The notes under the pieces are model-generated. The model was not told the DNA's origin. It searched no databases and was given only the letters and a program-made list of their open reading frames with translations. 36,516 nucleotides of DNA from CAZSHG01 sp964606695 [NCBI: uncultured bacterium] (GTDB taxonomy: Bacteria; UBP14; UBA6098), in the NCBI GenBank assembly GCA_964606695.1, contig CAZSHG010000016.1, positions 1 to 36,516 of the forward strand. The letters run 5' to 3'. Numbering within the stretch: the first letter of the stretch is position 1; every line of letters starts with the position of its first letter. Position numbers and translations under genes: made by a program. Below are positions 22,414-30,765 of the stretch, one piece after another.

Positions 22414-24507
22414 ATGAAACGAATTCTCCTTTTAATAACAATCTTCACGATCATACTTTCGAGCGGCTGTGTTTATTACAATACGTTTTTTCTGGCGAAG
22501 AAGAATTATCGCCTCGCTGAAAAATCGAGGTTAAGAAGCGCTAAGGACGAACTGCCTTCCGATGCTAAAGGTCATTACGACGTCGCGATAAAAAAATCGT
22601 CGAAGGTTCTCGCTTATTATCCTGAGAGCAAATACGTTGACGACGCTCTTTTCCTTCTGGGGATGTGTTTCTATCGAACTGGAGATTATGTCAAGGCGGT
22701 TCGAAAATTCGACGAGTTACTCACCGCCTTTCCATCGAGTGAATACGCCCAGGAAGCCGAATACTGGCGAACCCTCTGCATCTACGAAACGGGCGAATTC
22801 GACATGGCTCTCGATAGACTCAAGGAACTCTCCGATAACGGCGTTTTCGTCGAACAAAGCACCTTCATGATAGCCGAACTGTTTTATGAGCAGGCCGATT
22901 ATATTTCGGCGAAAGAAGCTTACGAGAAATACCTGGAACTGTTCCCCTATGGCGAATTCGAGAGCCTCGCACACTTGCGTCTCGCGAATATCGATTTCTA
23001 TTTTGAAAGATACGGCGAGTGTATAGAAGAAGCCCAAAAAATCAGCGAAAAAAGAGTAACTCCAGCGGAATATTTCAATTCCAGGATGTTAATTGGCGAG
23101 GCCTATACCGAACTCGACAGTCTTAAGAAGGCTCTCGAATTCTACCGCAATCTAAGGAAAAACGACGATTTCTTTACCAGGTGGGTCGAGGTCGATCTTC
23201 GGATAGGCGACGTTCATTATCTTATGGACGACACAACCTCCGCAATCGAGGTTTGGAGCGACGTTTGCGTCGATAATCCCCGAACGGAGGAATCCGCCTG
23301 GGGATGGTATAAACGCGGCGATCTTCATCTTAATTTTGGTATGATAACGGTAGCCAAAGCCGAATTCGATTCCGCGGCGGCGCAGGTCAGGGAGGGCGAA
23401 GTATATGAACTCGCCCTGGAAAAAAGCGCTTCTATAGGACGCCTCCAGGGTTTTAAGGATTTATTAGCTTCAAACTCCGATTCCCTCGAAATAGACGTCG
23501 TTAAAACGGAACTCGCATTAGCGGAGATGTATATTTTAGAGCTGGGACAACCGGATTCTGCCCTATCGCAATATAAGTTTATACTCGAAGAATATTCCGA
23601 CGATAGCCTTGCCCCAAAAGCGGCCTACGGTATTGGATATGTCTATGCGTATTCCAAAAAGGATCGCAAAAAGGCGGATTCGGCGTTCGCGGATCTGCTC
23701 GTCCGATATCCCGAAAGCGATTACGCGGCTGGAGCCGCAGAGTATTTCGTAGGACGTGGAGCCGCACTCGATTCCATGGGCGTGCAGACAGTAGCCTATT
23801 ATTTCGTAAAAGCAGAAGAGTATTTCCTCACATATAACAAAATCGACTCGGCTCTGGCTTATTATCGCCTTGTCTCGGACGATTATCCAAATAGCGCTTT
23901 CCGCCCCAAAGCTATTGCGGCAAGAGCTTATATTCATGAGAGAATTACGTATAACTACCCTATAGCAGAATCTCTTTATCAGTTCCTCGCAGACAGCTTC
24001 CCGAAAACGGAGTTCTCCGAACTGGCGAACGTTCGTTTGGGCACTGCCGCCCCGGATATAGAGAGGGAAAAACCGCCCGATTATTCGTCAGGCAAGGAGG
24101 CGCTGGACTCTCTATCCGAAGAGGAACTTACCGAAGTTGACCGGGAAAAGAGAGAAAGGGAGATGAGCGAAAGACAGGGGCAAATCCTCGATCCGGAAAC
24201 TGGCCAACCATTGCCCCGCGCCCCAAGACCCCGTCGCGCGATAGAACTTCGATATCCACAAGCAGAATGGAGCACCGATTTGCAGGGCAGACGCGTCAGA
24301 TTGAAGATTAGAATCGACGCTTTTGGGGAAGCGGAGGAGGTCGAAATACTGACGTCCTGCGGTAAAGAAATTATCGATCAGGCCGCTATTGTGGGCGTAA
24401 ACAACGCCGAATGGAATCCAGAAGACATACCTATAGAACACATCGGAGGATGGTTCTATTATGAAGTTGTAGTTAGAAAACCAAAAGAAACCATAGATAG
24501 CTATTAG
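22414..24507 (+). CDS. TPR lipoprotein with C-terminal TonB-like domain
   Basis: A 697-aa envelope protein. A signal peptide ends in a lipobox-like LSSGC, so Cys19 would be lipidated. After VYYNTFFLAKKNYRLAEK come many tetratricopeptide-like repeats (about 40-555), many with the 'YPES.YA..A.Y..G' pattern of outer-membrane TPR proteins such as BamD and YbgF. A charged linker follows (560-605), then about 615-690 resembles the TonB C-terminal fold (RRVRLKIRIDAFGEAEEVEI, IDQAAIVGVNNAEWNPED, GGWFYYEVVVRK). TonB-like tails on TPR lipoproteins may bind peptidoglycan or another envelope partner. The next gene starts 8 nt downstream, and a sigma-54-like promoter lies upstream. Confidence 0.85.
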   Translation: MKRILLLITIFTIILSSGCVYYNTFFLAKKNYRLAEKSRLRSAKDELPSDAKGHYDVAIKKSSKVLAYYPESKYVDDALFLLGMCFYRTGDYVKAVRKFDELLTAFPSSEYAQEAEYWRTLCIYETGEFDMALDRLKELSDNGVFVEQSTFMIAELFYEQADYISAKEAYEKYLELFPYGEFESLAHLRLANIDFYFERYGECIEEAQKISEKRVTPAEYFNSRMLIGEAYTELDSLKKALEFYRNLRKNDDFFTRWVEVDLRIGDVHYLMDDTTSAIEVWSDVCVDNPRTEESAWGWYKRGDLHLNFGMITVAKAEFDSAAAQVREGEVYELALEKSASIGRLQGFKDLLASNSDSLEIDVVKTELALAEMYILELGQPDSALSQYKFILEEYSDDSLAPKAAYGIGYVYAYSKKDRKKADSAFADLLVRYPESDYAAGAAEYFVGRGAALDSMGVQTVAYYFVKAEEYFLTYNKIDSALAYYRLVSDDYPNSAFRPKAIAARAYIHERITYNYPIAESLYQFLADSFPKTEFSELANVRLGTAAPDIEREKPPDYSSGKEALDSLSEEELTEVDREKREREMSERQGQILDPETGQPLPRAPRPRRAIELRYPQAEWSTDLQGRRVRLKIRIDAFGEAEEVEILTSCGKEIIDQAAIVGVNNAEWNPEDIPIEHIGGWFYYEVVVRKPKETIDSY

Positions 24508-24515
24508 GAGGTGCG

Positions 24516-24938
24516 ATGCTCGAACTCAGGCCACCAGATGAGCTTTTCCCAAGGCTCGATCTAAAAAAGGAAAATAAGATATTGGCGGTCGATGGACCCA
24601 ACATCGTCCAGGGGCACGTCGATGCCGATTTCCGTAGCGGAATCGAATTACGCCAGCTTGGTAACGAGAGTTACAACACGATTTTCGCGTGGTTCACGGA
24701 CACCGACGAACGCCGCGCAAAGGACGTCGTAAACGAATCGGCAAGGATTCTCACACCGGGCGGCTCCGTGTGGCTCATCGTCCCCAAAAAAAATTCCCTG
24801 GACCACCATAAAGCCACCGGGGTTTCGTCGGATATCGTGCTACCGGTCGCAAAAAGTTCCGGTCTCAACGAGAAGAAAACCCTCGGCGTAGGGCCGCATT
24901 ACTACGGAATAAGGTTTATTAAGCGTGGATTAAGTTAG
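24516..24938 (+). CDS. Small methyltransferase-like protein (DUF3052-like)
   Basis: A 140-aa protein lacking a recognisable S-adenosylmethionine-binding glycine motif. Its core SYNTIFAWFTDTDERRAKDV with NESARILTPGGSVWLIVPKK copies the second half of class I methyltransferases ('a...LkpGG.lwl..p') and resembles DUF3052 proteins. C-terminal LGVGPHYYGIRFIKR is a plausible final strand pair. It is probably a degenerate methyltransferase fold or a binding protein; catalysis is doubtful. AGGAGGTG overlaps the stop of the upstream lipoprotein gene, so the two are cotranscribed. Confidence 0.5.
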   Translation: MLELRPPDELFPRLDLKKENKILAVDGPNIVQGHVDADFRSGIELRQLGNESYNTIFAWFTDTDERRAKDVVNESARILTPGGSVWLIVPKKNSLDHHKATGVSSDIVLPVAKSSGLNEKKTLGVGPHYYGIRFIKRGLS

Positions 24939-24943
24939 ATAGT

Positions 24944-24961
24944 ATCGGGAATAATCCCGAT
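24944..24961. other. Small perfect hairpin
   Basis: ATCGGGA (24944-24950), loop ATAA, TCCCGAT (24955-24961). It has no U-tract and is possibly a weak 3'-end structure of the preceding operon. Confidence 0.35.
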
Positions 24962-25060
24962 CACGTTATTAATTGTAGGATAATAAGGAAAACTGTAATA
25001 ATCGAGAAATCCTTATATGTGGGAGAATTTTTATCCTCTATTTAATCCGGAAAGGTAATC

Positions 25061-26227
25061 GTGAAAGATAATTTCGGCCTGGAACTCGAGACCTATTGCA
25101 TAGTCGATCTCGATGTTTTCAAAAGCAATATCCTCGAGATTCGCAAATGGGTCGAGAACCGTCAGGTTATTCTTGCCGTTAAAGCAAATGCCTACGGTCA
25201 CGGCGTCGTTCCGATTTGCCGGGAGGCGAGTTACGCCGGAATTACACATTTCGGCGTAGCTACAGTTGCCGAGGGCGTGGCTATAAGGCGCGCGGGAATC
25301 GAGGGCGAGATTATCGTTCTAACGCCCGCAACTCTGGGGCAAATCGAAGCTGTAGTCGAATACGATCTCCATCCGAACGTGGTAAACGAAACCTTCGCCC
25401 ATGCATTGTCAATCGAAGGCGAACGCCAGAACAAACCGGTGTCGTGTCATATCGAAATCGATACCGGGATGGGAAGGACGGGATTTTTATATCAGGATGC
25501 CGTGGGCGATATAGTCCAGATCGCCCGGTTGCCGGGACTAACAATCACGGGGATTTTCTCGCATTTTCCCGTGGCCGATTCGCCGAGAAAATCGGACGTC
25601 GAGTTCACCCAAATACAACTCAACCGTTTCGCGGGAATTATCGAGAAGCTGAAACAAATCGGCATTAATCCTCGACTTATTCATTTTTCCAATTCCGCCG
25701 GGATAATAAGCCACCCGGTATACGGCAACGGCGTTCGCCCTGGATTACTCGCTTATGGATTATATCCTTCGCAGGATACGAAGAAATCAGTCAGGGTTAA
25801 ACCCGTTATGTCGATGGTGAGCAAAGTTGTGCAATTAAGGGATTATCCGCCCGGCACAAGCATAAGTTACGGGAGGACCTATACCACTCGAAGCCGGGAA
25901 AGTATCGCGGTAATTCGAGCCGGTTACGGCGACGGGCTTCGTCGCGCATTGTCCAACCGCGGATTCGTCCTTATCGGGGGGAAACGATATCCGGTAGTCG
26001 GTCGGGTTTGCATGGACATGACAATGGCAGACGTTACCGGAGGCCCGGTCGAACTCGACGACAGGGTCGTTCTCCTCGGTGAAGACAATGGTGGGTCAAT
26101 CACAGCGGAAGACCACGCTATCTGGGCTGGAACACTAAATTACGAGATACTTACGGGCATTTCCGAGAGGGTGAAGAGATTATACAAAAAGGACGACAAC
26201 TATTACGAAGCGAACGAATTGTCATAA
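25061..26227 (+). CDS. alr: Alanine racemase
   Basis: A 388-aa pyridoxal-phosphate enzyme that interconverts L- and D-alanine for peptidoglycan synthesis in the cytoplasm. Lys41 in LAVKANAYGHG is the cofactor-binding lysine, and Tyr270 in SISYGRTYTT is the second catalytic base. HFSNSAGII, VRPGLLAYGLYP and VGRVCMDMTM are further conserved blocks. Length is typical. The start is GTG 25061 with GGAAAGG 6 nt upstream. It lies 122 nt after the methyltransferase-like gene and may be transcribed with it. Confidence 0.97.
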   Translation: MKDNFGLELETYCIVDLDVFKSNILEIRKWVENRQVILAVKANAYGHGVVPICREASYAGITHFGVATVAEGVAIRRAGIEGEIIVLTPATLGQIEAVVEYDLHPNVVNETFAHALSIEGERQNKPVSCHIEIDTGMGRTGFLYQDAVGDIVQIARLPGLTITGIFSHFPVADSPRKSDVEFTQIQLNRFAGIIEKLKQIGINPRLIHFSNSAGIISHPVYGNGVRPGLLAYGLYPSQDTKKSVRVKPVMSMVSKVVQLRDYPPGTSISYGRTYTTRSRESIAVIRAGYGDGLRRALSNRGFVLIGGKRYPVVGRVCMDMTMADVTGGPVELDDRVVLLGEDNGGSITAEDHAIWAGTLNYEILTGISERVKRLYKKDDNYYEANELS

Positions 26228-26363
26228 TTGACAATATCTGACATGACCGCGCCACTCAATGTCGGTTGTGTCATATTTTGCCACTCTATTCATATCACAC
26301 AATGCGTTACCTAAAGCGAGTTATTGCGTTATGTTGCAATATGTTATGCTTATTGTTCCCGGT

Positions 26364-26379
26364 TTGGCACGCCGCCTGC
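26364..26379 (+). promoter_or_regulatory. Sigma-54 promoter of hsp20
   Basis: TTGGCACGCCGCCTGC has the RpoN -24 TTGGCACG and -12 CTGC with GG (26366-26367) and GC (26378-26379) separated by exactly 10 nt. The expected start is about 26391, 44 nt before the ATG. Confidence 0.75.
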
Positions 26380-26434
26380 GCTTTATATTCGATGACGAAT
26401 TAGTCAATGCGAATTTAACTCAGGAGGTAACAAA

Positions 26435-26875
26435 ATGGCAATCGTAAGATGGAGACCTTTCGGAGACTTGATGGATTCGTTCGAGGATATCGAACGGAGG
26501 ATGCGCAAGCTTCAGGGTGAAGAGACTTCCGAATCGGAGAGCATGGCCTGGGCTCCTCGAGTGGATATCAAGGAGAGCGAAGACGAACTCATCGTGCATG
26601 CCGAAGTTCCCGGAATGAAGAAGGAAGACTTCAACGTGAACATGAAAGAGGGAGTTCTTTCGATTTCCGGCGAGAAACGCGCCGAGGAAAAGACCGAAAG
26701 CGAAAACTGGCATCGCATCGAGCGGATGTTCGGCAGATTCCAGAGGAGTTTCTATATCCCGACCGAGGTCGATGATAAGAAGATTAAGGCTTCATACAAA
26801 GACGGCGTGCTCGAAGTCAAGCTACCTAAGAAGGAAGAGGCCAAGCGCAAGGAGATTCCTATCTCCGTAGATTAA
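26435..26875 (+). CDS. hsp20: Small heat-shock protein, Hsp20/alpha-crystallin family
   Basis: A 146-aa holdase chaperone that binds unfolding proteins. After a short N-terminus (RWRPFGDLMDSFEDIERRM) the alpha-crystallin domain runs from about 45 to 135: PRVDIKESEDELIVHAEVPG, GVLSISGEKRAEE, GRFQRSFYIP and ASYKDGVLEVKLPK. The C-terminal KEIPISVD contains the IxI anchor motif. A strong AGGAGG precedes the ATG. It is followed by a terminator and dnaK. Confidence 0.97.
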   Translation: MAIVRWRPFGDLMDSFEDIERRMRKLQGEETSESESMAWAPRVDIKESEDELIVHAEVPGMKKEDFNVNMKEGVLSISGEKRAEEKTESENWHRIERMFGRFQRSFYIPTEVDDKKIKASYKDGVLEVKLPKKEEAKRKEIPISVD

Positions 26876-26919
26876 AAATCCCATAACGTCTATTCTCCTC
26901 AATTGGAATAGATAACACT

Positions 26920-26950
26920 CCCCGGAGAACGAATACTCCGGGGGGATTTT
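26920..26950 (+). terminator. Terminator between hsp20 and dnaK
   Basis: CCCCGGAG (26920-26927) pairs perfectly with CTCCGGGG (26936-26943) across an 8-nt loop, followed by GG-ATTTT. It partly separates hsp20 from dnaK. Confidence 0.7.
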
Positions 26951-27001
26951 GAGAGATTTTAGAAATCGCAAATAAAAATAGTAAAATAGAGAAAGGAAAA
27001 C

Positions 27002-28918
27002 ATGGGAAAAATTATCGGAATCGACCTGGGAACTACCAACAGCTGTGTCGCCGTCATTGAGGGCGGCGAGTCGAAGGTCATCCCGAATTCGGAGGGCGGC
27101 AGAACGACACCATCGGTTGTCGCTTTTACGAAAAAGGGCGAACGGTTGGTGGGTATCCCGGCGAAAAGACAGGCGGTAACCAACCCGGAACGAACCGTTT
27201 ACAGCATTAAAAGGTTCATGGGGCGGCGCTTTGCCGAGGTTCAAAATGAAATCTCCGAGGTGCCGTTCAAAGTTATCGAAGCGGAAAACGGAAGCGCACG
27301 AGTGAAAATCGGGGACAAGGTGTATTCGCCTCCCGAAATCTCCGCGATGATCTTGCAGAAGATAAAGACGGATGCCGAGAACTACCTTGGCGAGAAAGTA
27401 ACCGACGCGGTGATAACGGTTCCCGCGTATTTTAACGACGATCAGCGAAAGGCTACTGCGGACGCCGGCAAAATCGCCGGGCTCAATGTCCAGAGGATAA
27501 TCAACGAACCTACCGCCGCCAGCCTGGCTTACGGTCTCGATAAGAAGTCGGAAAACGCGACTATAGCGGTATTCGACCTCGGCGGAGGGACATTCGATAT
27601 TAGTATCCTTGAGATAGGCGACGGCGTTTTCGAGGTCAAATCCACAAACGGCGATACTCACCTCGGCGGCGACGATTTCGACCAGGAAGTTATCAACTGG
27701 CTTGTCGATAAATTCAAGCAGGATCAGGGAATCGACCTTTCCAAGGATCCGATGGCGCTACAGAGACTTAAAGAGGGCGCGGAAAAGGCAAAAATCGAGC
27801 TATCCAGCACGGCTACGACAGACATCAATCTTCCGTTTATTACGGCGGATGCCGGAGGGCCAAAACATCTCAATTATTCTCTCACACGATCCGAATTCGA
27901 GAAGCTGGTGGATAAACTCGTGGATAGAACAAAACAACCGGTCGAGAACGCCATTAAAGACGCGAAGGTTAGCAAAGACCAGATCGACGAAGTGATTCTT
28001 GTCGGCGGAATGACCCGGATGCCAAAGATACAGGAAGTTGTGAAGAACCTATTCGATAAGGAACCACACAAAGGGATAAATCCGGATGAGGTCGTAGCTA
28101 TGGGCGCCGCGATCCAGGGAGGTGTCCTGGGCGGCGAGGTTAAAGACGTGCTCCTTCTGGACGTTACTCCGCTGTCGTTGAAGATCGAAACTCTCGGCGG
28201 AGAAGCTACTACCATGATAGAGAGGAATACAACAATACCGACCAAACGCACCGAAACATTCACGACCGCCGCCGATAACCAGACACAGGTCGAAATACAC
28301 GTCCTCCAGGGAGAAAGGCCGATGGCCAGAGATAACCGTTCACTCGGCAAATTCTATCTGGATGGAATTCCTCCTGCACCAAGAGGGATTCCACAGGTAG
28401 AAGTAACCTTCGACATCGACGCCAATGGCATATTGAATGTCAAGGCGAAGGACAAAGCCACCGGTAAGGAACAGTCGATACGAATCGAAGCTTCCAGCGG
28501 GCTGTCGGACAACGAGGTCGAAAACATGGTCAAGGACGCGGAATCTCATGCGGAAGAGGATAAACAACGAAAAGAAAATATCCACATACGCAACGCCGCG
28601 GACAGCCTGGCATATCAGACGGAAAAGGAGTTAAAGGACGTCGGCGATAAGTTAACGCCACAGGTCCGCGAGGAAGTAACCGAAGCTCTCAAGGAACTTC
28701 AAACCGCCCTCAAGGGCGATAACTTCGAGGACATTAAAAGCAAACACGACAGGTTAACTCAGGTCTGGCACAAAGCGGCGCAGGAGTTGTATCAGGCGCA
28801 ACAAGCCGAAGGAACTCAGCAACCCGGTGCGGCGCAACAGCCGCCTGGAGAAGCCGAAGGTCAATCCGGTGAAGATGACGAAAATATCCAGGACGCGGAT
28901 TACGAGGTAGTCGAATAA
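27002..28918 (+). CDS. dnaK: Molecular chaperone DnaK (Hsp70)
   Basis: A 638-aa ATP-dependent chaperone. The N-terminal ATPase domain (about 1-380) starts [17 protein letters not shown] and includes [26 protein letters not shown] and [13 protein letters not shown]. The linker [15 protein letters not shown] leads into the substrate-binding domain (about 390-505), followed by the helical lid and an acidic end ([12 protein letters not shown]). The lid region has a Q/A/P-rich stretch. GAAAGGA lies before the ATG, and a possible TTGAGA-N18-TAAAAA promoter lies just upstream. GrpE is not in the window. Confidence 0.98.
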   Translation: MGKIIGIDLGTTNSCVAVIEGGESKVIPNSEGGRTTPSVVAFTKKGERLVGIPAKRQAVTNPERTVYSIKRFMGRRFAEVQNEISEVPFKVIEAENGSARVKIGDKVYSPPEISAMILQKIKTDAENYLGEKVTDAVITVPAYFNDDQRKATADAGKIAGLNVQRIINEPTAASLAYGLDKKSENATIAVFDLGGGTFDISILEIGDGVFEVKSTNGDTHLGGDDFDQEVINWLVDKFKQDQGIDLSKDPMALQRLKEGAEKAKIELSSTATTDINLPFITADAGGPKHLNYSLTRSEFEKLVDKLVDRTKQPVENAIKDAKVSKDQIDEVILVGGMTRMPKIQEVVKNLFDKEPHKGINPDEVVAMGAAIQGGVLGGEVKDVLLLDVTPLSLKIETLGGEATTMIERNTTIPTKRTETFTTAADNQTQVEIHVLQGERPMARDNRSLGKFYLDGIPPAPRGIPQVEVTFDIDANGILNVKAKDKATGKEQSIRIEASSGLSDNEVENMVKDAESHAEEDKQRKENIHIRNAADSLAYQTEKELKDVGDKLTPQVREEVTEALKELQTALKGDNFEDIKSKHDRLTQVWHKAAQELYQAQQAEGTQQPGAAQQPPGEAEGQSGEDDENIQDADYEVVE

Positions 28919-28928
28919 CAATTAAATA

Positions 28929-28961
28929 AACCGGGCGATCGTCGGCGGTCGTCCGGTTTTT
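28929..28961 (+). terminator. Intrinsic terminator after dnaK
   Basis: AACCGGGCGA (28929-28938) pairs with TCGTCCGGTT (28949-28958) with one G-U pair, followed by five T residues. Confidence 0.85.
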
Positions 28962-28972
28962 CGAAGGAAATG

Positions 28973-29437
28973 ATGAAACAACTTCATACATCGATAATAA
29001 TCGCGGCGGTATTAGCTTCGACACTTATATTAACCGGATGTCCATCGGATACGAAATCGCCGTCGTCGGCTATCAAACTGCCCGAATCTAAAGTAAATCG
29101 GGCACTTATGGAAAAAGCGGCGACCTTTGGGACTAAAATAATCCGTGGCTGGATCGAGGGCGAGTTCGACCTGATTTCTTCGGATGAAGCAACCGCCGGA
29201 ATGGTTTCGGCTTTGCCGCCGGAAAACCAGGAAAAAATATGGAAGGAACAAATTTATCCGGCCTATGGCGAATTCGGCCGGTTATCGTATAAGGAAACTT
29301 ATATGGCAGGAGGTAATCATATTTTTCGTTTTCGCGGCGCTTTCGAAAAGGGCAGTCCGGAAGTCCGAGTCGTGATATCGCCCGAAGGATTGGTAACCGG
29401 ATTCTGGATACGTCCCTGGTCGGAAACCTTAAAATAA
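28973..29437 (+). CDS. Small lipoprotein, function unknown (DUF3887-like)
   Basis: A 154-aa lipoprotein. The signal peptide ends LILTGC, a good lipobox, with Cys23 as the lipidated residue. The mature part has helices (NRALMEKAATFGTKIIRGWI) followed by strands (HIFRFRGAFEKGSPEVRVVI, GLVTGFWIRPW). The layout of a short helical segment with EGEFDLI and a final VTGFWIRP resembles DUF3887-type domains found in secreted proteins, which I offer only as a lead. An ATG at 28970 precedes it; I prefer 28973 for its spacing to GAAGGAA. It lies after the dnaK terminator, so some read-through or its own promoter is needed. Confidence 0.75.
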   Translation: MKQLHTSIIIAAVLASTLILTGCPSDTKSPSSAIKLPESKVNRALMEKAATFGTKIIRGWIEGEFDLISSDEATAGMVSALPPENQEKIWKEQIYPAYGEFGRLSYKETYMAGGNHIFRFRGAFEKGSPEVRVVISPEGLVTGFWIRPWSETLK

Positions 29438-29486
29438 TCGGACATGAAATCTAAAGAGAGAAATAGAAAATTTAATTAAATAAAAA

Positions 29487-29515
29487 TTGAAAAAGGACTT
29501 GCAATTGGATATAAA
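29487..29515 (+). promoter_or_regulatory. Strong sigma-70 promoter of the candidate RNA
   Basis: TTGAAA (29487-29492), a 17-nt spacer and TATAAA (29510-29515). The expected start is about 29522. Confidence 0.65.
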
Positions 29516-29521
29516 ATCCCT

Positions 29522-29765
29522 ATGTTAACATGATAATAAAGTTCTTTACAAGATTTGCCCTCTCTTCAGCGCACCCTTGCGCATAGGCCGTCGGAACGAC
29601 ATTCGCGGGATGTGTGAGTGCCGAGCAACGGGGGATAACGTTGCATTTCCCCTCCTTTCCCCAGCGATATCCCCTATTCCGACGGCGAGAAGAAAACACC
29701 CTTCCCCCTATTTGAATTCTATCCTCTACCCCAAAGCGCCGCCTTTTGTAGGCGGCGCTTCCCAC
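29522..29765 (+). ncRNA. Candidate structured non-coding RNA, 6S-like size
   Basis: About 240 nt with no convincing gene, between a strong promoter and a GC-rich hairpin. GCGCA-CCCT-TGCGC (near 29570-29583) forms a small hairpin. GCCGTCGGAA (29587-29596) pairs perfectly with TTCCGACGGC (29677-29686) to close a long rod, inside which GCAACG (29625-29630) pairs with CGTTGC (29639-29644). AAGCGCCGCC (29734-29743) pairs perfectly with GGCGGCGCTT (29751-29760) as the 3' hairpin. The size and the closed rod with a large interior loop recall 6S RNA, but I see no decisive 6S sequence signature. tmRNA, SRP and RNase P signatures are absent. Confidence 0.5.
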
Positions 29766-29789
29766 TTTTACAAGATGGGGTCTTTTTGC

Positions 29790-29818
29790 TTGATTTTAGG
29801 ACGGCTATTAATTAGTAT
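29790..29818 (+). promoter_or_regulatory. Promoter of the DnaJ-like gene
   Basis: TTGATT (29790-29795), a 17-nt spacer and TAGTAT (29813-29818). It is 27 nt upstream of the ATG and independent of the RNA before it. Confidence 0.5.
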
Positions 29819-29844
29819 TTATAAATTAAAAAAACGCGTTAGAC

Positions 29845-30765
29845 ATGGACTCGAGCAAGGATTATTACAAAGTTTTAGGCGTTTCCGAATCCGCTTCTAT
29901 CGCGGACATTAAAAAGGCCTTTCATAAACTCGCTAAGAAATACCATCCCGATTTACATCCCGACGATTCGGGCGCGGAACAGAAATTCAAGGAAATCAAC
30001 GAAGCCTATGATATTCTCTCCGACGAAAAGAAGCGCGCCGAATACGACCAGATACGAAAATACGCGGCTACCGGGAAGGGTTTCTATCCCGGCGGTGGGG
30101 GAGCATATAGGCGAACGACTTCGGCTAATTTTGAAGATTTATTCGGCGGTTACGGCGGCGGTGGAGCAGGAAACATCCAGGATCTGCTCGGGGAATTTTT
30201 CAATATAGGTGGACGCGGAAGTAAACACCGTCAACCAGTAAAGGGCGCGGACGTCAGAGCATCGATAAATATCCCCTTCGAGCTAGCCATTAAAGGCGGA
30301 AAAACTCCGATCCAGATCCAGGAATCCGGTGCGCCAACTCCAAAGACAATCAACGTTAATATCCCCCCCGGAATCGAAGACGGCGGGAAAATTCGCCTTC
30401 GCGGTCTGGGACAACCCTCCCCTATCGGAGGTAAACCCGGCGATTTGATCGTTACGGTGAAAGTCGCAGGCCACAAGAAGTATAGCCGGAAAGGACTCGA
30501 TCTATTCGCAAACGTAACGGTCAACCTCAAGCAGGCAATGCTTGGAACGAAAATACGACTGAAGACTCCTCTCGGTGATAAAGTTGAAGTGAAAATCCCC
30601 GCGGGAATGTCGCCCGGAACGAAATTGAGGGTGAAGGGCAAAGGCATCGACAATGGTAAAAAACGTGGCGATCTATATATCATAGTCAACGTCAGCTTCC
30701 CGGAAAAGCTATCTAAGAGTGCAAAGGAGAAGTTCGAGGAATTCGCTAAGGAGGCGGATATATGA
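29845..30765 (+). CDS. DnaJ/CbpA-type J-domain co-chaperone
   Basis: A 306-aa co-chaperone of DnaK. The J domain covers about 5-70 (DYYKVLGVSESASIADIKKA, HPD at 34-36). A Gly/Phe-rich linker covers about 75-125 (GGYGGGGAGNIQDLLGEFF). Two C-terminal substrate-binding domains follow (GADVRASINIPFELAIKGGK, INVNIPPGIEDGGKIRLRG). The CxxCxGxG zinc repeats of true DnaJ are absent, so it is of the CbpA/type II kind. No ribosome binding site is visible. The stop overlaps the next start by 4 nt (ATGA). Close to hsp20 and dnaK, it completes a chaperone cluster. Confidence 0.95.
   Translation: MDSSKDYYKVLGVSESASIADIKKAFHKLAKKYHPDLHPDDSGAEQKFKEINEAYDILSDEKKRAEYDQIRKYAATGKGFYPGGGGAYRRTTSANFEDLFGGYGGGGAGNIQDLLGEFFNIGGRGSKHRQPVKGADVRASINIPFELAIKGGKTPIQIQESGAPTPKTINVNIPPGIEDGGKIRLRGLGQPSPIGGKPGDLIVTVKVAGHKKYSRKGLDLFANVTVNLKQAMLGTKIRLKTPLGDKVEVKIPAGMSPGTKLRVKGKGIDNGKKRGDLYIIVNVSFPEKLSKSAKEKFEEFAKEADI

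Noticed and set aside
26259-26447. 62-codon plus-strand frame before hsp20
   Set aside because: It covers the sigma-54 promoter and overlaps the hsp20 start in another frame, with no ribosome binding site.
26822-27661. 279-codon frame opposite dnaK
   Set aside because: It is antisense to the well-supported dnaK gene, a common artefact of codon bias, with no start signals.
29522-29765. tmRNA or SRP RNA
   Set aside because: No tRNA-like acceptor end or T-loop consensus, and no SRP GGAA tetraloop with flanking AGCAG motifs.
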